From Novosphingobium sp. PC22D (GTDB lineage Bacteria > Pseudomonadota > Alphaproteobacteria > Sphingomonadales > Sphingomonadaceae): a stretch of DNA of 64,000 nt. Location of the stretch: NCBI RefSeq assembly GCF_002556635.1, contig NZ_MWMO01000001.1, forward strand, positions 62,001 to 126,000, read 5' to 3'. The notes under the pieces are model-generated. The model saw nothing but the letters and a program-made list of their open reading frames with translations. It did no database searches and was not told the origin of the DNA. Positions 46,108 to 54,611 of the stretch are shown one piece after another. The stretch's first letter is position 1. The number at the start of each line of letters is the position of its first letter. The position numbers and the translations under genes are program-made.

Positions 46108-46652
46108 TGCCGATGGACGCCGCGATGGAAGCAAGGCTCGCCGAACTGCTTGATCGCGATGCGATCTGGCAAGTGATGCAGCGCTATGCGCGCGGGCTCG
46201 ACCGGCTCGACAATCCGCTGGTGCGCTCGTGCTACTGGGACGATGCGATCGAGGATCATGGCGCCTTCGTCGGCACGCCCGACGATTTCATCGCCTGGGC
46301 CGACGGCACCACGCTTGCCTTCGAGACGACTTCGCACGGTCTGATGAACCACACCTGCGACCTGCAGGGCGAGGATGCCTATTGCGAGACCTATTTCGTG
46401 TTTCTCGGCAAGGCGGCGCAGGGGCCGCACCTCATGTCGAACGGCCGCTACGTCGATCACTTCCGGAAGCGCGGCGCCGAATGGCGCATCGCCAACCGGG
46501 TCTGCGTGATCGATGCGCAATACGAACTCGCGACATTCGGCCCGGCGGCGCAGATGCCGCCGCATTACACCGAGGACGAGCCCAGCCAGGCCACGCGCGA
46601 CCGCAATGACGTGAGCTATCACCGGCCGCCCGTTCCGCGCCGTCCCCGGTAG
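46107..46652 (+). CDS. SnoaL-like (NTF2-fold) protein
   Basis: A 181-residue protein has the NTF2-like opening RDAIWQVMQRYARGLDRLDNPLVRSCYWDDAIEDHG and HGLMNHTCDLQGEDAYCETYF, then SNGRYVDHFRKRGAEWRIANR. The family covers steroid isomerases, dehydratases and small subunits of aromatic dioxygenases. With His and Asp in the pocket, an isomerase or dehydratase role is possible. Third gene of the dioxygenase-hydrolase cassette. Confidence 0.85.
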   Translation: MPMDAAMEARLAELLDRDAIWQVMQRYARGLDRLDNPLVRSCYWDDAIEDHGAFVGTPDDFIAWADGTTLAFETTSHGLMNHTCDLQGEDAYCETYFVFLGKAAQGPHLMSNGRYVDHFRKRGAEWRIANRVCVIDAQYELATFGPAAQMPPHYTEDEPSQATRDRNDVSYHRPPVPRRPR

Positions 46653-46769
46653 GCTCTTGCTGCCCGCGCTCCGGAATCTCCCGGGGATTACGGTCACTTG
46701 ACAGTAACCCGTGATATGGCATCTTTGGATCGCTGCACTGCAACAAACAGCGCGGTGCCAAGGAGGGCT

Positions 46770-47054
46770 ATGGGCGGTCAGACCGAAGCTAGTCAGGATT
46801 TCCTCAAGCAACTCGAGGGCTACGGGCTCTCGACCGTCGAGATCCACTACCATCTGCCAGACCATCCCAAGCTCCTGCAGCTCTTCGCTTTCCAGCAATA
46901 CGACGTCGCGCCGCGCTTTCCCGTGCTCAAGGACTTTCTCGACTACTGGACTCGCGAGATTCACGGGCCGCTGCACTCGGTCCGCGTCGCGCACCAGCGC
47001 CTGATCGGGCCCAGCGAGTGGCGCGCCGTGGACGGGGTCATCTCGATCCACTGA
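46770..47054 (+). CDS. usg: Usg-family protein
   Basis: This 94-residue protein matches the alphaproteobacterial Usg family: LEGYGLSTVEIHYHLPDHPKLLQLFAFQQYDVAPRFPVLKDFLDYWTREIHGPLHSVRVAH. Its function is not known; in other genomes it is often near trp genes, which are not present here. AGGAGGG at 46761-46767 is an excellent ribosome site for ATG 46770. Confidence 0.88.
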   Translation: MGGQTEASQDFLKQLEGYGLSTVEIHYHLPDHPKLLQLFAFQQYDVAPRFPVLKDFLDYWTREIHGPLHSVRVAHQRLIGPSEWRAVDGVISIH

Positions 47055-47070
47055 CGCGCCGCATGCGGGG

Positions 47071-47970
47071 TCAGCGCCGCATCATCCAGGCCGCGCATTC
47101 CTCGCCGAGTTCGGCAATGGCGCGCGCTTCGAAGGCGGCGCAGTCCTGATCGGTGAGGACCGACTGCCAGCGGCCGTTGGTGCCCTTGTTGATGAAGGTG
47201 GCCGCTCCGCCCTCCCAGAACGCGCCGCCGAGCGGCGCGGCGGTCTCGGCGTTGGCTTTCATCCACTCGAAGCTGCAGAGCTTTTCGATTTCGGGCCAGT
47301 CGGCGGGATCGACGTCGGCGTCGAGGAAATGGGCGATCTCGCGCATGGTGCCCGCCAGGTCGCGCTTGAGGTCAGCGAAGTGGATCAGCTTGACATGGGG
47401 CAGTTCCCGGATTGCCCACCAGCTGCGAATGTTCTCCCAGAACGACCAGAACGGGAAGCCGTCGCGCTCGAACCAGTCGAGAAAGTAGCGCCGCACGTCA
47501 GCGGGGGGCGGCTCGATCGGCGGGCCGACGCGACCGGGGGTGTCGTTCAGCGCCTCGTAGAAAAGCGCATTGGCGTTGGCGTGGTGGTTATGCAGGCTCC
47601 ACACGACGTCGCGGCCATCGCGGCCGATGTAGATGTAGCGCGCCTCGCGCGAGAAGCGCAGCGCGTCGACCGGCAGGTGCGTCTTTAGGAAGCGCCGGCC
47701 TTGCTGGGCTTCGATCTCGGGTAGCTTGATGTGCTTGGGCGGCACTCTGAGGTCGACCCATGGCGAGAGATCGGCGGTGCGAAGCCGCGGGTCGGGGCCA
47801 TGCAGGAGCTGGCCGACGATCTGCTGCGTCCAGGTCGTGCCGGACTTGGCGTAAGTCGCGATGATGACGTCGTCGGGCCGGAACTTGAAGTCGTCCCAGA
47901 TCGTCGAGTCGAAATGGTGGCTGTGCAGGTCGCGCGTCTTTACAGGGAAGCAGGAAGCCAGGGTGGTCAT
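47071..47970 (-). CDS. PAPS-dependent sulfotransferase
   Basis: A 299-residue sulfotransferase of the cytosolic SULT type. The 5'-phosphosulfate loop is TYAKSGTTW (residues 39-47), KTHLP (96-100) matches the conserved loop, and the 3'-phosphate motif is GRDGRDVVWSLHNH (116-129). It moves sulfate from PAPS to a hydroxyl of a lipid, phenol or steroid. It is 130 bases downstream of serine palmitoyltransferase on the same strand, so a lipid substrate is possible but not shown. Confidence 0.93.
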   Translation of the reverse strand: MTTLASCFPVKTRDLHSHHFDSTIWDDFKFRPDDVIIATYAKSGTTWTQQIVGQLLHGPDPRLRTADLSPWVDLRVPPKHIKLPEIEAQQGRRFLKTHLPVDALRFSREARYIYIGRDGRDVVWSLHNHHANANALFYEALNDTPGRVGPPIEPPPADVRRYFLDWFERDGFPFWSFWENIRSWWAIRELPHVKLIHFADLKRDLAGTMREIAHFLDADVDPADWPEIEKLCSFEWMKANAETAAPLGGAFWEGGAATFINKGTNGRWQSVLTDQDCAAFEARAIAELGEECAAWMMRR

Positions 47971-48100
47971 TTCTTCGGGGTCCTCACATGCGCCGCCACT
48001 TTGGCGTGCGCGATGGCGCCTCTATGTCAGGCGCGCGAGGACTTCGTCGTGATCAATGCCACAAGCACGATGTGACTTCGTTGCGCGGCCGGGTGGCCCT

Positions 48101-49351
48101 TCAGATGATCCCGGTGGCCTTGCCCGCGTTCTTGAACATCCCGACGATCTGACCGACCTGCTCGCCGGTGTGCTCGGCGCAAAGCGAGCAGCGCAGCAAG
48201 GTCATGTTCGCGGGCGTCGCCGGCGGCCTTGCAAGGTTCACGTAGAGCCCTTCGTGGAGCAGCGCTTCCCACATCGCCGCGCCCCTTTCGAGATCGGGCA
48301 TGATCACCGAGATGATCGCGCTTTGCGGCTCTTCGGTACCGAGCTGGAAGCCCGCGGCTTTCAGCTCGCCATGCAGGCGGCGCGAATTTTCCCGGAGATG
48401 CGCGCGCTTGTTGCCCGCGTGCATCAGCTTGCGGATCGATGTGGCGGCGGTCGCCACCACGCTTGGCGGCAGGCTGGCGGTGAAGACGTAGGGACGGCAG
48501 ACGAGGCGCAGGATCTCGAACTTCGGGTGGTTCGAGACGCAGAAGCCGCCGACCGTGCCGACCGACTTCGAGAAGGTGCCGATCACGAAATCGACGTCGT
48601 CGAGGCAGCCCTGGTCCTCGGCGACGCCGCGGCCGTTCTCGCCGATGAAGCCCATCGAGTGCGCCTCGTCGACGAGCACCATCGCGCCGTATTTCCTGGC
48701 GACAGCGATCATCTCCTTGAGCGGGGCGATGTCGCCGAGCATCGAGTAGACGCCCTCGAGCACGACCAGCTTGCCCGCCCCTTCCGGGATGCGCCGCAGG
48801 CGTTTCTCCATCGCCTCGAGGTCGTTGTGCTTGAACGGCACGACCTCGGCGTCGCCCATGCGGCAGCCGTCCCAGATCGAGGCGTGACTGTCGATGTCGA
48901 GGACGATGTAGTCGCCCTTCGCGGCGATCGTCGAGATGATGCCGAGGTTCGCCTGATAGCCGGTCGAGAACACCATCGCGTGGCGCGTGCCGTAGAAGTC
49001 GCATAGTGCTTCCTCGACCGCCTTGTGTCCGGCGTAAGTGCCGTTGAGCACGCGGCTTCCGGTCGTGCCCGAGCCGAAATCGTTGAGCGCCAGCTTGCCC
49101 GCCTCGATCACGTCGGGGTCGAAGGTCATGCCCATGTAGTTGTAGGTGCCCAGCAGGATCGTCTCGCGCCCGTTGCATACCGCCACGGTGGGCGAGAGCA
49201 CGCGCTCCATCACGAGCCCGAACGGGTCCTCGACGCCCGAGGCGAGAAGGCCGGCGCGCATCGCGATGAGATCGTCGAACTTCGAGAAGAGGTCGGGCTC
49301 GCCGCCTTCGCGCTGCGGCGGCTGGTCGGGCTGGTTCACGGCTTGTGTCAT
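48101..49351 (-). CDS. spt: Serine palmitoyltransferase
   Basis: This 416-residue PLP enzyme condenses serine with palmitoyl thioester, the first step of sphingolipid synthesis. It shows GTYNYMGM, DSHASIWDG (His156 stacks on PLP in the Sphingomonas enzyme), VDEAHSMGFIGENGRGV and the PLP lysine Lys262 in TFSKSVGTVGGF. It is soluble and close to the Sphingomonas paucimobilis enzyme in length. It starts ten bases after the acyl carrier protein gene, so the two form one operon. AONS/KBL-type synthases are the alternative, less likely given the ACP neighbour. Confidence 0.93.
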   Translation of the reverse strand: MTQAVNQPDQPPQREGGEPDLFSKFDDLIAMRAGLLASGVEDPFGLVMERVLSPTVAVCNGRETILLGTYNYMGMTFDPDVIEAGKLALNDFGSGTTGSRVLNGTYAGHKAVEEALCDFYGTRHAMVFSTGYQANLGIISTIAAKGDYIVLDIDSHASIWDGCRMGDAEVVPFKHNDLEAMEKRLRRIPEGAGKLVVLEGVYSMLGDIAPLKEMIAVARKYGAMVLVDEAHSMGFIGENGRGVAEDQGCLDDVDFVIGTFSKSVGTVGGFCVSNHPKFEILRLVCRPYVFTASLPPSVVATAATSIRKLMHAGNKRAHLRENSRRLHGELKAAGFQLGTEEPQSAIISVIMPDLERGAAMWEALLHEGLYVNLARPPATPANMTLLRCSLCAEHTGEQVGQIVGMFKNAGKATGII

Positions 49352-49361
49352 TGCGGTTGCG

Positions 49362-49607
49362 TCAGCCCTTGAGCTTGATGACGGCGTCGACGAGCTGGCC
49401 GTAGGTTTCGATCTCGGCCTGCTGGTTCATGCTGATGATGATGTCGAACTCGTCCTCGATCGCGGCGACGAAGTCCATCACGGTGAGACTGTCGAACTCG
49501 AGATCGTCGGTGAAGCGGGTCTCGTCGATGATCTCGACGCCCTTCTTGTTGAAGGGCTCGATCAGGCCGGCGATACGGGCCGAGGTGGCGGCGCGGTCCA
49601 TGGTCAT
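49362..49607 (-). CDS. Acyl carrier protein, sphingolipid type
   Basis: An 81-residue acyl carrier protein has FTDDLEFDSLTVMDFVAAIEDEFDI, with Ser40 of DSL as the phosphopantetheine site. It diverges from the fatty-acid AcpP (no GADSLDTVEL). It starts at ATG 49607 or 49625 and lies ten bases before spt. In Caulobacter and Sphingomonas, an ACP next to spt supplies the acyl chain, so this is probably its job. Confidence 0.9.
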   Translation of the reverse strand: MTMDRAATSARIAGLIEPFNKKGVEIIDETRFTDDLEFDSLTVMDFVAAIEDEFDIIISMNQQAEIETYGQLVDAVIKLKG

Positions 49608-49677
49608 TGGCTCCGGAATCTGCATGTCGGCTCTGTGGCCGGGAATTGGGGCGCAAAAGCGGCGTAGCGGCGGCAAG

Positions 49678-50052
49678 TCAAGCCGCGGGCTCGATCAGGC
49701 CCTTGACGGCCGCCATGAAGGGACCGATCGAAACCGGCTTGGCGAGGTAGTTGTCCGCACCCGCGTCGCGGATGCGTTCCTCGTCGCCCTTGCCGGCATA
49801 GGCGGTGACCGCGAGCACGGGGATCGAGCGCAGCGCGCTGTCGCGCTTGGCCGCCTCGATCAGGTCGAGACCCGAGACGTTGGGTAGCTGGATGTCCATG
49901 ATGATGAGGTTGGGTACGAAGGTGCGCGCGCGATCGAGCGCCTCGAGCCCGTCGGCCACGGGTTCGACCGCGTAGCCCTGGCTCTTGAGCACGTCGCAGA
50001 ACAGGCGCCTGTTGAGTTCGTTGTCCTCGACAACGAGGATTCGCTTTGCCAT
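49678..50052 (-). CDS. divK: DivK-like single-domain response regulator
   Basis: A 124-residue receiver domain has VEDNELNRRLF, the phosphoacceptor Asp53 in IIMDIQLPNVSG, VTAYAGKGDEERI and the conserved lysine in NYLAKPVS. Single-domain receivers with the ELNRRLF and ADGLEAL pattern are the DivK family, which controls cell polarity and the DivJ/PleC/CckA pathway in alphaproteobacteria. ATG 50052 gives MAKRILVVED. It is divergent from the DUF3572 gene. Confidence 0.9.
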   Translation of the reverse strand: MAKRILVVEDNELNRRLFCDVLKSQGYAVEPVADGLEALDRARTFVPNLIIMDIQLPNVSGLDLIEAAKRDSALRSIPVLAVTAYAGKGDEERIRDAGADNYLAKPVSIGPFMAAVKGLIEPAA

Positions 50053-50113
50053 TCGGTTTCCGGACACCATCTTTGGGTCCTGCCCGTCCTATGGCAGATG
50101 CAAGAGGCTGACA

Positions 50114-50389
50114 ATTCTCAAGCGAGAGCCATCCCCCGCCCTCGACCCTCAGGCCCTGGCGCTCGACGCGCTGGTCTGGGTGCTCGGCGACGTCCCGAGG
50201 TCCGAGCGTTTCCTCGGGCTGACCGGGCTCACGCCCGATTCGCTGCGCGCTTCGCTCGGCGAGCCGGCGACGCTCGCGGCGGTGCTCGAGTTCCTCTGCG
50301 CGCACGAGCCCGATCTGGTCGCGGCGGCCGAGGCGATGGGCCGCGATCCGGCGGAGCTGGTCCGCGCGCGCGGAGCGCTGGCATCATGA
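50114..50389 (+). CDS. DUF3572-family protein with non-standard start
   Basis: The conserved part ALDPQALALDALVWVLGDVPRSERFLGLTGLTPDSLRASLGEPATLAAVLEFLCAHEPDLVAAAEAMG matches DUF3572, a small alphaproteobacterial family of unknown function. No ATG, GTG or TTG is found in frame near the expected start. ATT 50114, six bases after AAGAGG (about 50102-50107), or CTG 50108 are the best candidates, so the exact start is open. It overlaps the HAD gene by four bases (ATGA). Confidence 0.78.
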   Translation: MLKREPSPALDPQALALDALVWVLGDVPRSERFLGLTGLTPDSLRASLGEPATLAAVLEFLCAHEPDLVAAAEAMGRDPAELVRARGALAS

Positions 50390-51033
50390 GCCGCCCGCTG
50401 GTGATCACCGATTGCGACGAGGTCCTGCTCTACATGGTCTCGCACTTCCGCGATTGGCTGGGCGAGGAAGAAGGCGTCACCTTCACCATGGGCAACGGCG
50501 AATTCGTGCAGGCGATGCGCTATGCCGAAAGCGGCGAGCCGGTCGCGCCCGAAGACATCTGGCGCCTGCTCAACACCTTCTTCGACGGGCAGATGCACCG
50601 CCAAACGCCGGTCACCGGCGCGGTCGAGGCGATCGCGGCGCTTGGCGATCATGCCGACATCGTGGTTCTGACCAATCTCATGGACTTTCGTCAGGAGGCG
50701 CGCACGCGCCAGTTGCGCGATCACGGCATCGACCTGCGCGTCTACACGAACCAGGGGCCCAAGGGTCCGGCGCTCAAGGCGATTCTCGACGAATACCGGC
50801 CCAGCCGCGCGGTGTTCATCGACGATCTGGCGCAGCATCACGATTCGGTGTCCGAAGCGGCGCCGCACGTCGACCGCCTGCACTTGTGCGCCGAACCGCT
50901 GCTGGCTCCGCACATCGCCTGCGCGCACGAGGCGGGCCACGCCCATGCCCGGATCGACGACTGGAGCGACGCGCTCCCGTGGCTGATCGGGCGATTGAAC
51001 CGAGACGACGACAAGGAACAGGAAGAGAAATGA
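50386..51033 (+). CDS. HAD-family hydrolase
   Basis: A 215-residue haloacid dehalogenase-fold protein with motif I VITDCDEVLL (Asp9 nucleophile, Asp11), motif II VVLTN and motif IV FIDDLAQHHDSV. A helical cap lies between residues 20 and 80. It could be a phosphatase; the substrate is unknown. It overlaps DUF3572 and RidA genes by four bases at each end, so it is in a coupled operon. Confidence 0.85.
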   Translation: MSRPLVITDCDEVLLYMVSHFRDWLGEEEGVTFTMGNGEFVQAMRYAESGEPVAPEDIWRLLNTFFDGQMHRQTPVTGAVEAIAALGDHADIVVLTNLMDFRQEARTRQLRDHGIDLRVYTNQGPKGPALKAILDEYRPSRAVFIDDLAQHHDSVSEAAPHVDRLHLCAEPLLAPHIACAHEAGHAHARIDDWSDALPWLIGRLNRDDDKEQEEK

Positions 51034-51494
51034 GCACGATCGATGCGAGACTGGCGGACCTGGGTCTGGTCCTGCCCGAACCCGCCGCGCCGGTGGCCGC
51101 CTATGTGCCGGTCATGGTCGCCGGCGGCCTGGCGCACGTTTCGGGCCAGTTGCCGTTCGTCGAGGGCGAACTCGTCACCGGGCGGCTCGGCGAGGACGTG
51201 TCGCTCGACCAGGGTCTGGTCGCGGCGCAGGCCTGCGGCGTGATGATCCTGGCGCAGCTCAAGGCCGCGCTCGGTTCGCTCGACCGCATCGAGCAGGTGG
51301 TCAAGCTCGGCGGCTTCGTGAACTCGACCGCCGCGTTCACCGATCAGCCCAAGGTCATCAACGGCGCTTCGGAACTGATGCTCGCGGTTTTCGGCGACGC
51401 GGGCCGCCATGCCCGCAGCGCGGTGGGGGTGGCGGCGCTGCCGCTCGGCGCCGCGGTGGAGGTCGATGCGATTGTTTCCCTTAAGCCTGCTTGA
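51030..51494 (+). CDS. RidA-family protein
   Basis: This 154-residue protein belongs to the YjgF/RidA group, which hydrolyses reactive enamine/imine intermediates. AHVSGQLPFVEGELVTGRLGEDVSLDQG, MILAQLKAALGSLDRIEQVVKLGGFVNS and GRHARSAVGVAALPLGAAVEVDAI match the longer RidA subfamily. The catalytic Arg is in RHARSAVGV. It starts inside the HAD stop codon and overlaps the next gene by 29 bases. Confidence 0.9.
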   Translation: MSTIDARLADLGLVLPEPAAPVAAYVPVMVAGGLAHVSGQLPFVEGELVTGRLGEDVSLDQGLVAAQACGVMILAQLKAALGSLDRIEQVVKLGGFVNSTAAFTDQPKVINGASELMLAVFGDAGRHARSAVGVAALPLGAAVEVDAIVSLKPA

Positions 51495-52251
51495 TCGCTG
51501 GGTCGCGCCGGCCCCCGATCCGCACAAGGTTGCTTGGATGGCCGGCCAGGACTACGCGCACCGCGGGCTTCACGGCGCGGGTCGCGTGGAGAATTCGCTC
51601 GGCGCTTTCGAGGACGCGCTCGCGCGGGGCTACGGCATCGAGTGCGACGTGCGGCGCGCGTCGGACGGGCGGGCGATGGTGTTCCACGACGCCGACCTAG
51701 CACGCCTTACCGACGAGACCGGACTCGTCGCGGCGCGCGATTCGAAGGCGCTCGGCGCGATCCGGTTCTCCGGGAGCGGCGAGACGATTCCCTCCTTGCG
51801 CGAGGTCCTGACTCTGATCGGCGGGCGGACACCGATTCTGATCGAACTCAAGGCGAGCCGTGAGGAAAGGATCGCGGCGCTGTGCCTTTCGGTGCGGCGC
51901 GTGCTCGAGGGCTATACCGGTCCGCATGCGGTGATGAGCTTCGACCCGCGCGTGGCGCGCTGGTTCTACCGCCATTCGCCGCACACGGTGCGCGGGCTGG
52001 TGGTCACCGAGGACGAGGACAAGGCGCTGCCGGGCCATCTGCGCCGCCAGTTCGCGCTGTGGCACGGACGGCCCGATTTTCTCGCCTACGATATCCGCGA
52101 CCTGCCCAGCCGCTTCGCCGCGGCGCAGCGGCGGCGCGGGCTATGCGTACTGACCTGGACCGTCCGCACCCCGCAGCATCTCGAGCGCGCCCGGGCCCAT
52201 GCCGATGCCGCCATCGCCGAGGGCGACGGGTTCGGCGGGGCGGCGGCGTGA
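51466..52251 (+). CDS. Glycerophosphodiester phosphodiesterase
   Basis: A 261-residue GDPD-family enzyme has YAHRGLHGAGRVENSLGAFEDALARGYGIECDV (His32, Glu43), VFHDADLARLTDETG and IELKASREE, the metal- and substrate-binding residues of the TIM barrel. It cleaves glycerophosphodiesters into glycerol 3-phosphate and an alcohol. No signal peptide is seen, so the enzyme is probably cytosolic. The ATG at 51466 lies inside the RidA gene. Confidence 0.93.
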   Translation: MRLFPLSLLDRWVAPAPDPHKVAWMAGQDYAHRGLHGAGRVENSLGAFEDALARGYGIECDVRRASDGRAMVFHDADLARLTDETGLVAARDSKALGAIRFSGSGETIPSLREVLTLIGGRTPILIELKASREERIAALCLSVRRVLEGYTGPHAVMSFDPRVARWFYRHSPHTVRGLVVTEDEDKALPGHLRRQFALWHGRPDFLAYDIRDLPSRFAAAQRRRGLCVLTWTVRTPQHLERARAHADAAIAEGDGFGGAAA

Positions 52252-53387
52252 GCGGAGGGGAATTCGTTGCGCGCGTCGCGAACGGCGTCGGCGACGTCGC
52301 AGCCGCGGACTGGGACGCACTCAGCGACGGAGACAACCCGTTCGTCAGCCACGCATTCCTCACCGCGCTCGAGGATTCGCGAAGCGTCGGCGGACGCAGC
52401 GGCTGGATTCCGGCGCCGGTGCTGATCGAGGCGGAGGACGGCACGCTCGCCGGTGCGCTTCCCGCCTACGTCAAGGAGCACAGCCAGGGCGAATATGTCT
52501 TCGACCACGCCTGGGCCGATGCCTGGATGCGCGCCGGGGGCGACTATTACCCCAAGCTGCAGATTTCGGTGCCGTTCACGCCGGCGACGGGACCGCGCAT
52601 CCTGACGCGCGACGAAGCGCTGGTGCTGCCGCTGCTGCGCGCCGCCGAATCGATCTGTGACCAGAGCGGCCTGTCCTCGGCACACGCGACCTTCATCGAG
52701 CCCGCGCAGGTGCCCGCTTTCGAACAGGCCGGCTGGCTGCTTCGCGACGACATCCAGTTCCACTGGGAGAATCGCGGCTATGCGGACTTCGACGCTTTCC
52801 TGGCCGCGCTCTCGTCGCGCAAGCGCAAGGATATCCGCAAGGAGCGGGCAAAGGCGCAGGAGGGGGTCGAGATCCGTGCGCTGCGCGGGGACGAGATTCG
52901 CCCAAAGCACTGGGACGCGTTCTGGCGGTTCTATCAGGACACCGGGATGCGCAAATGGGGTCAGCCCTACCTCACGCGCGAGGCGTTCACTCTGCTGGGC
53001 GAACGCATGGCCGAGAAGATCCTGCTCATCCTCGCGTTCGACGAGGGCGAACCGATCGCCGGGGCGCTCAATTTCATCGGTGGCTCGGCGCTATACGGCC
53101 GCTACTGGGGCGCCGTGGTCGACAAGCCCTTCCTGCACTTCGAGCTGTGCTACTATCAGGCGATCGACGCGGCGATCGCGCTGGGACTCGAACGCGTCGA
53201 GGCCGGGGCGCAGGGCGGCCACAAGCTGGCGCGGGGATACGAGCCGGCGCGGACCGTTTCGGCACATTACATCGCGCATGACGGATTTCGCGAGGCGGTC
53301 GCCGATTTCCTGCGCCGCGAGCGCGAAGGGATCGCGCAGAACCAGCTCTGGCTGGGCTCGCGCACGCCCTTCCGCAAGGATGGGTAG
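52248..53387 (+). CDS. GNAT-like acyltransferase (COG3146/DUF482 type)
   Basis: This 379-residue protein shows NPFVSHAFLTALEDSRSVGGRSGWIP, FDHAWADAW, YYPKLQISVPFTPATGPR, SRKRKDIRKERA and VEAGAQGGHKLARGYEPARTVSAHYI, the pattern of the DUF482 family of peptidogalycan biosynthesis/recognition proteins. Two GNAT-like halves are expected. It starts at GTG 52248, four bases inside the GDPD stop. Its substrate is unknown. Confidence 0.88.
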   Translation: MSGGEFVARVANGVGDVAAADWDALSDGDNPFVSHAFLTALEDSRSVGGRSGWIPAPVLIEAEDGTLAGALPAYVKEHSQGEYVFDHAWADAWMRAGGDYYPKLQISVPFTPATGPRILTRDEALVLPLLRAAESICDQSGLSSAHATFIEPAQVPAFEQAGWLLRDDIQFHWENRGYADFDAFLAALSSRKRKDIRKERAKAQEGVEIRALRGDEIRPKHWDAFWRFYQDTGMRKWGQPYLTREAFTLLGERMAEKILLILAFDEGEPIAGALNFIGGSALYGRYWGAVVDKPFLHFELCYYQAIDAAIALGLERVEAGAQGGHKLARGYEPARTVSAHYIAHDGFREAVADFLRREREGIAQNQLWLGSRTPFRKDG

Positions 53388-53399
53388 AGTGCGCGCGCC

Positions 53400-53726
53400 T
53401 CAGGCGGCGCGGCGAGTCGAGGCGGAGAGCCATTCGCGCGCGCGGCGCTGGGCCTCGGCGATTTCGCGCGCGGTCATCTCGTCGGAAATCTCGGCGCGAC
53501 AGGTCGCTGCCTCGTCGTGGCCGGCGACGGCAGCGAGGTTGAACCACTTGTGCGCCTCGACGAGGTCGGTGTCGACGCCGTGGCTGCCGGTCGAATAGGC
53601 GACGCCGAGATCGAAATAGGCGGTGTCGTCGCCCTGGGCCGCGGCCGCGAGGCAGGACGCCACGAGCAGGTCTTCGTTGTTGAGATTGGCCTCCCGATCG
53701 GCCTGGTTGATCGAAATCACTTCCAT
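53400..53726 (-). CDS. Small Sel1-repeat protein
   Basis: A 108-residue protein contains one Sel1-like repeat: DDTAYFDLGVAYSTGSHGVDTDLVEAHKWFNLAAVAGHDEAA. The rest is helical. It resembles the small SEL1-like proteins of alphaproteobacteria, with a possible scaffold role. The ATG at 53726 is preferred. It converges on the acyltransferase gene. The 288-base gap to dksA holds its leader and the dksA promoter zone and no gene. Confidence 0.8.
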   Translation of the reverse strand: MEVISINQADREANLNNEDLLVASCLAAAAQGDDTAYFDLGVAYSTGSHGVDTDLVEAHKWFNLAAVAGHDEAATCRAEISDEMTAREIAEAQRRAREWLSASTRRAA

Positions 53727-54014
53727 AATCCAAACCCCCTGTGCGGCGGCGAGCGTCCCGTTGCTCGGCCGATGCAACCATGGTGCCTCCCGTTGGCTAA
53801 CAACCGGTTAACCACGAATGCGAGACTCTGCAGAGACGGGCGTTTGCCAAGCGCAAGCGAAGCTTTTTGTGCAAACTGATCGCATCCGGCTTGTTTCAAT
53901 AAGTACATGGATTTATAGGCGCGGCGAACCACGGTTCGCAGGGGTGCCACCGGGATCGCCCGGGGCCGCAGGGCGAATTGCGATCCGGGGACTCTATGGT
54001 GCGGAGTTCTTTGC

Positions 54015-54473
54015 ATGGCCACGGCCCTAGCTGACGAAATTGATGTGCTCGCCAAGGCGAGGCGCTCGATAGCGGGGGACTATTTCCCCGCGGACGACGA
54101 ATCCTACATGTGCGAGGCGCAGCTGGATTATTTCCGCAAGCTGCTCATGGCCTGGAAGCGTTCGATTCTCGACGCTTCCGCAGGAACGCTTGCCCAGTTG
54201 CAGGACGGCCCAATCCGCGAGCCCGATCTTAACGATCGTGCCTCGAGCGAGACCGACTGGGGCATCGAGCTGCGCACGCGCGACCGGCAGCGCAAGCTTA
54301 TCGCCAAGATCGATTCGGCGCTGCGCCGCATCGAGGAAGGCGAGTACGGCTATTGCGAAGTGACCGGCGAGCCGATCGGCCTCGGCCGGCTCGTCGCCCG
54401 CCCGATCGCGACGATGACGGTCGAAGCGCAGGAAGCGCACGAGCGTCGCGAAAAGATCTCCCGCGACGATTGA
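54015..54473 (+). CDS. dksA: RNA polymerase-binding transcription factor DksA
   Basis: This 152-residue DksA works with ppGpp to control transcription in the stringent response. The coiled-coil with acidic tip lies at about residues 35-110 (NDRASSETDWGIELRTRDRQRKLIAKID) and the end is EGEYGYCEVTGEPIGLGRLVARPIATMTVEAQEAHE. Of the four zinc cysteines only Cys114 remains, as in other alphaproteobacterial DksA. GGAG lies ten bases before ATG 54015. Confidence 0.93.
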   Translation: MATALADEIDVLAKARRSIAGDYFPADDESYMCEAQLDYFRKLLMAWKRSILDASAGTLAQLQDGPIREPDLNDRASSETDWGIELRTRDRQRKLIAKIDSALRRIEEGEYGYCEVTGEPIGLGRLVARPIATMTVEAQEAHERREKISRDD

Positions 54474-54611
54474 TGCGACCGGGCTCCGCCCCGGGGCCGC
54501 CCCTTAAGACTTCGTTAGCCAGCTTTCGGCTAACCTTGCCGTGCCGAGCCAGAGATTCTGAGCCTCGGCCCGCTTTTCCTCGAGGACTGCCAGGACACCG
54601 GAACGAGACTG

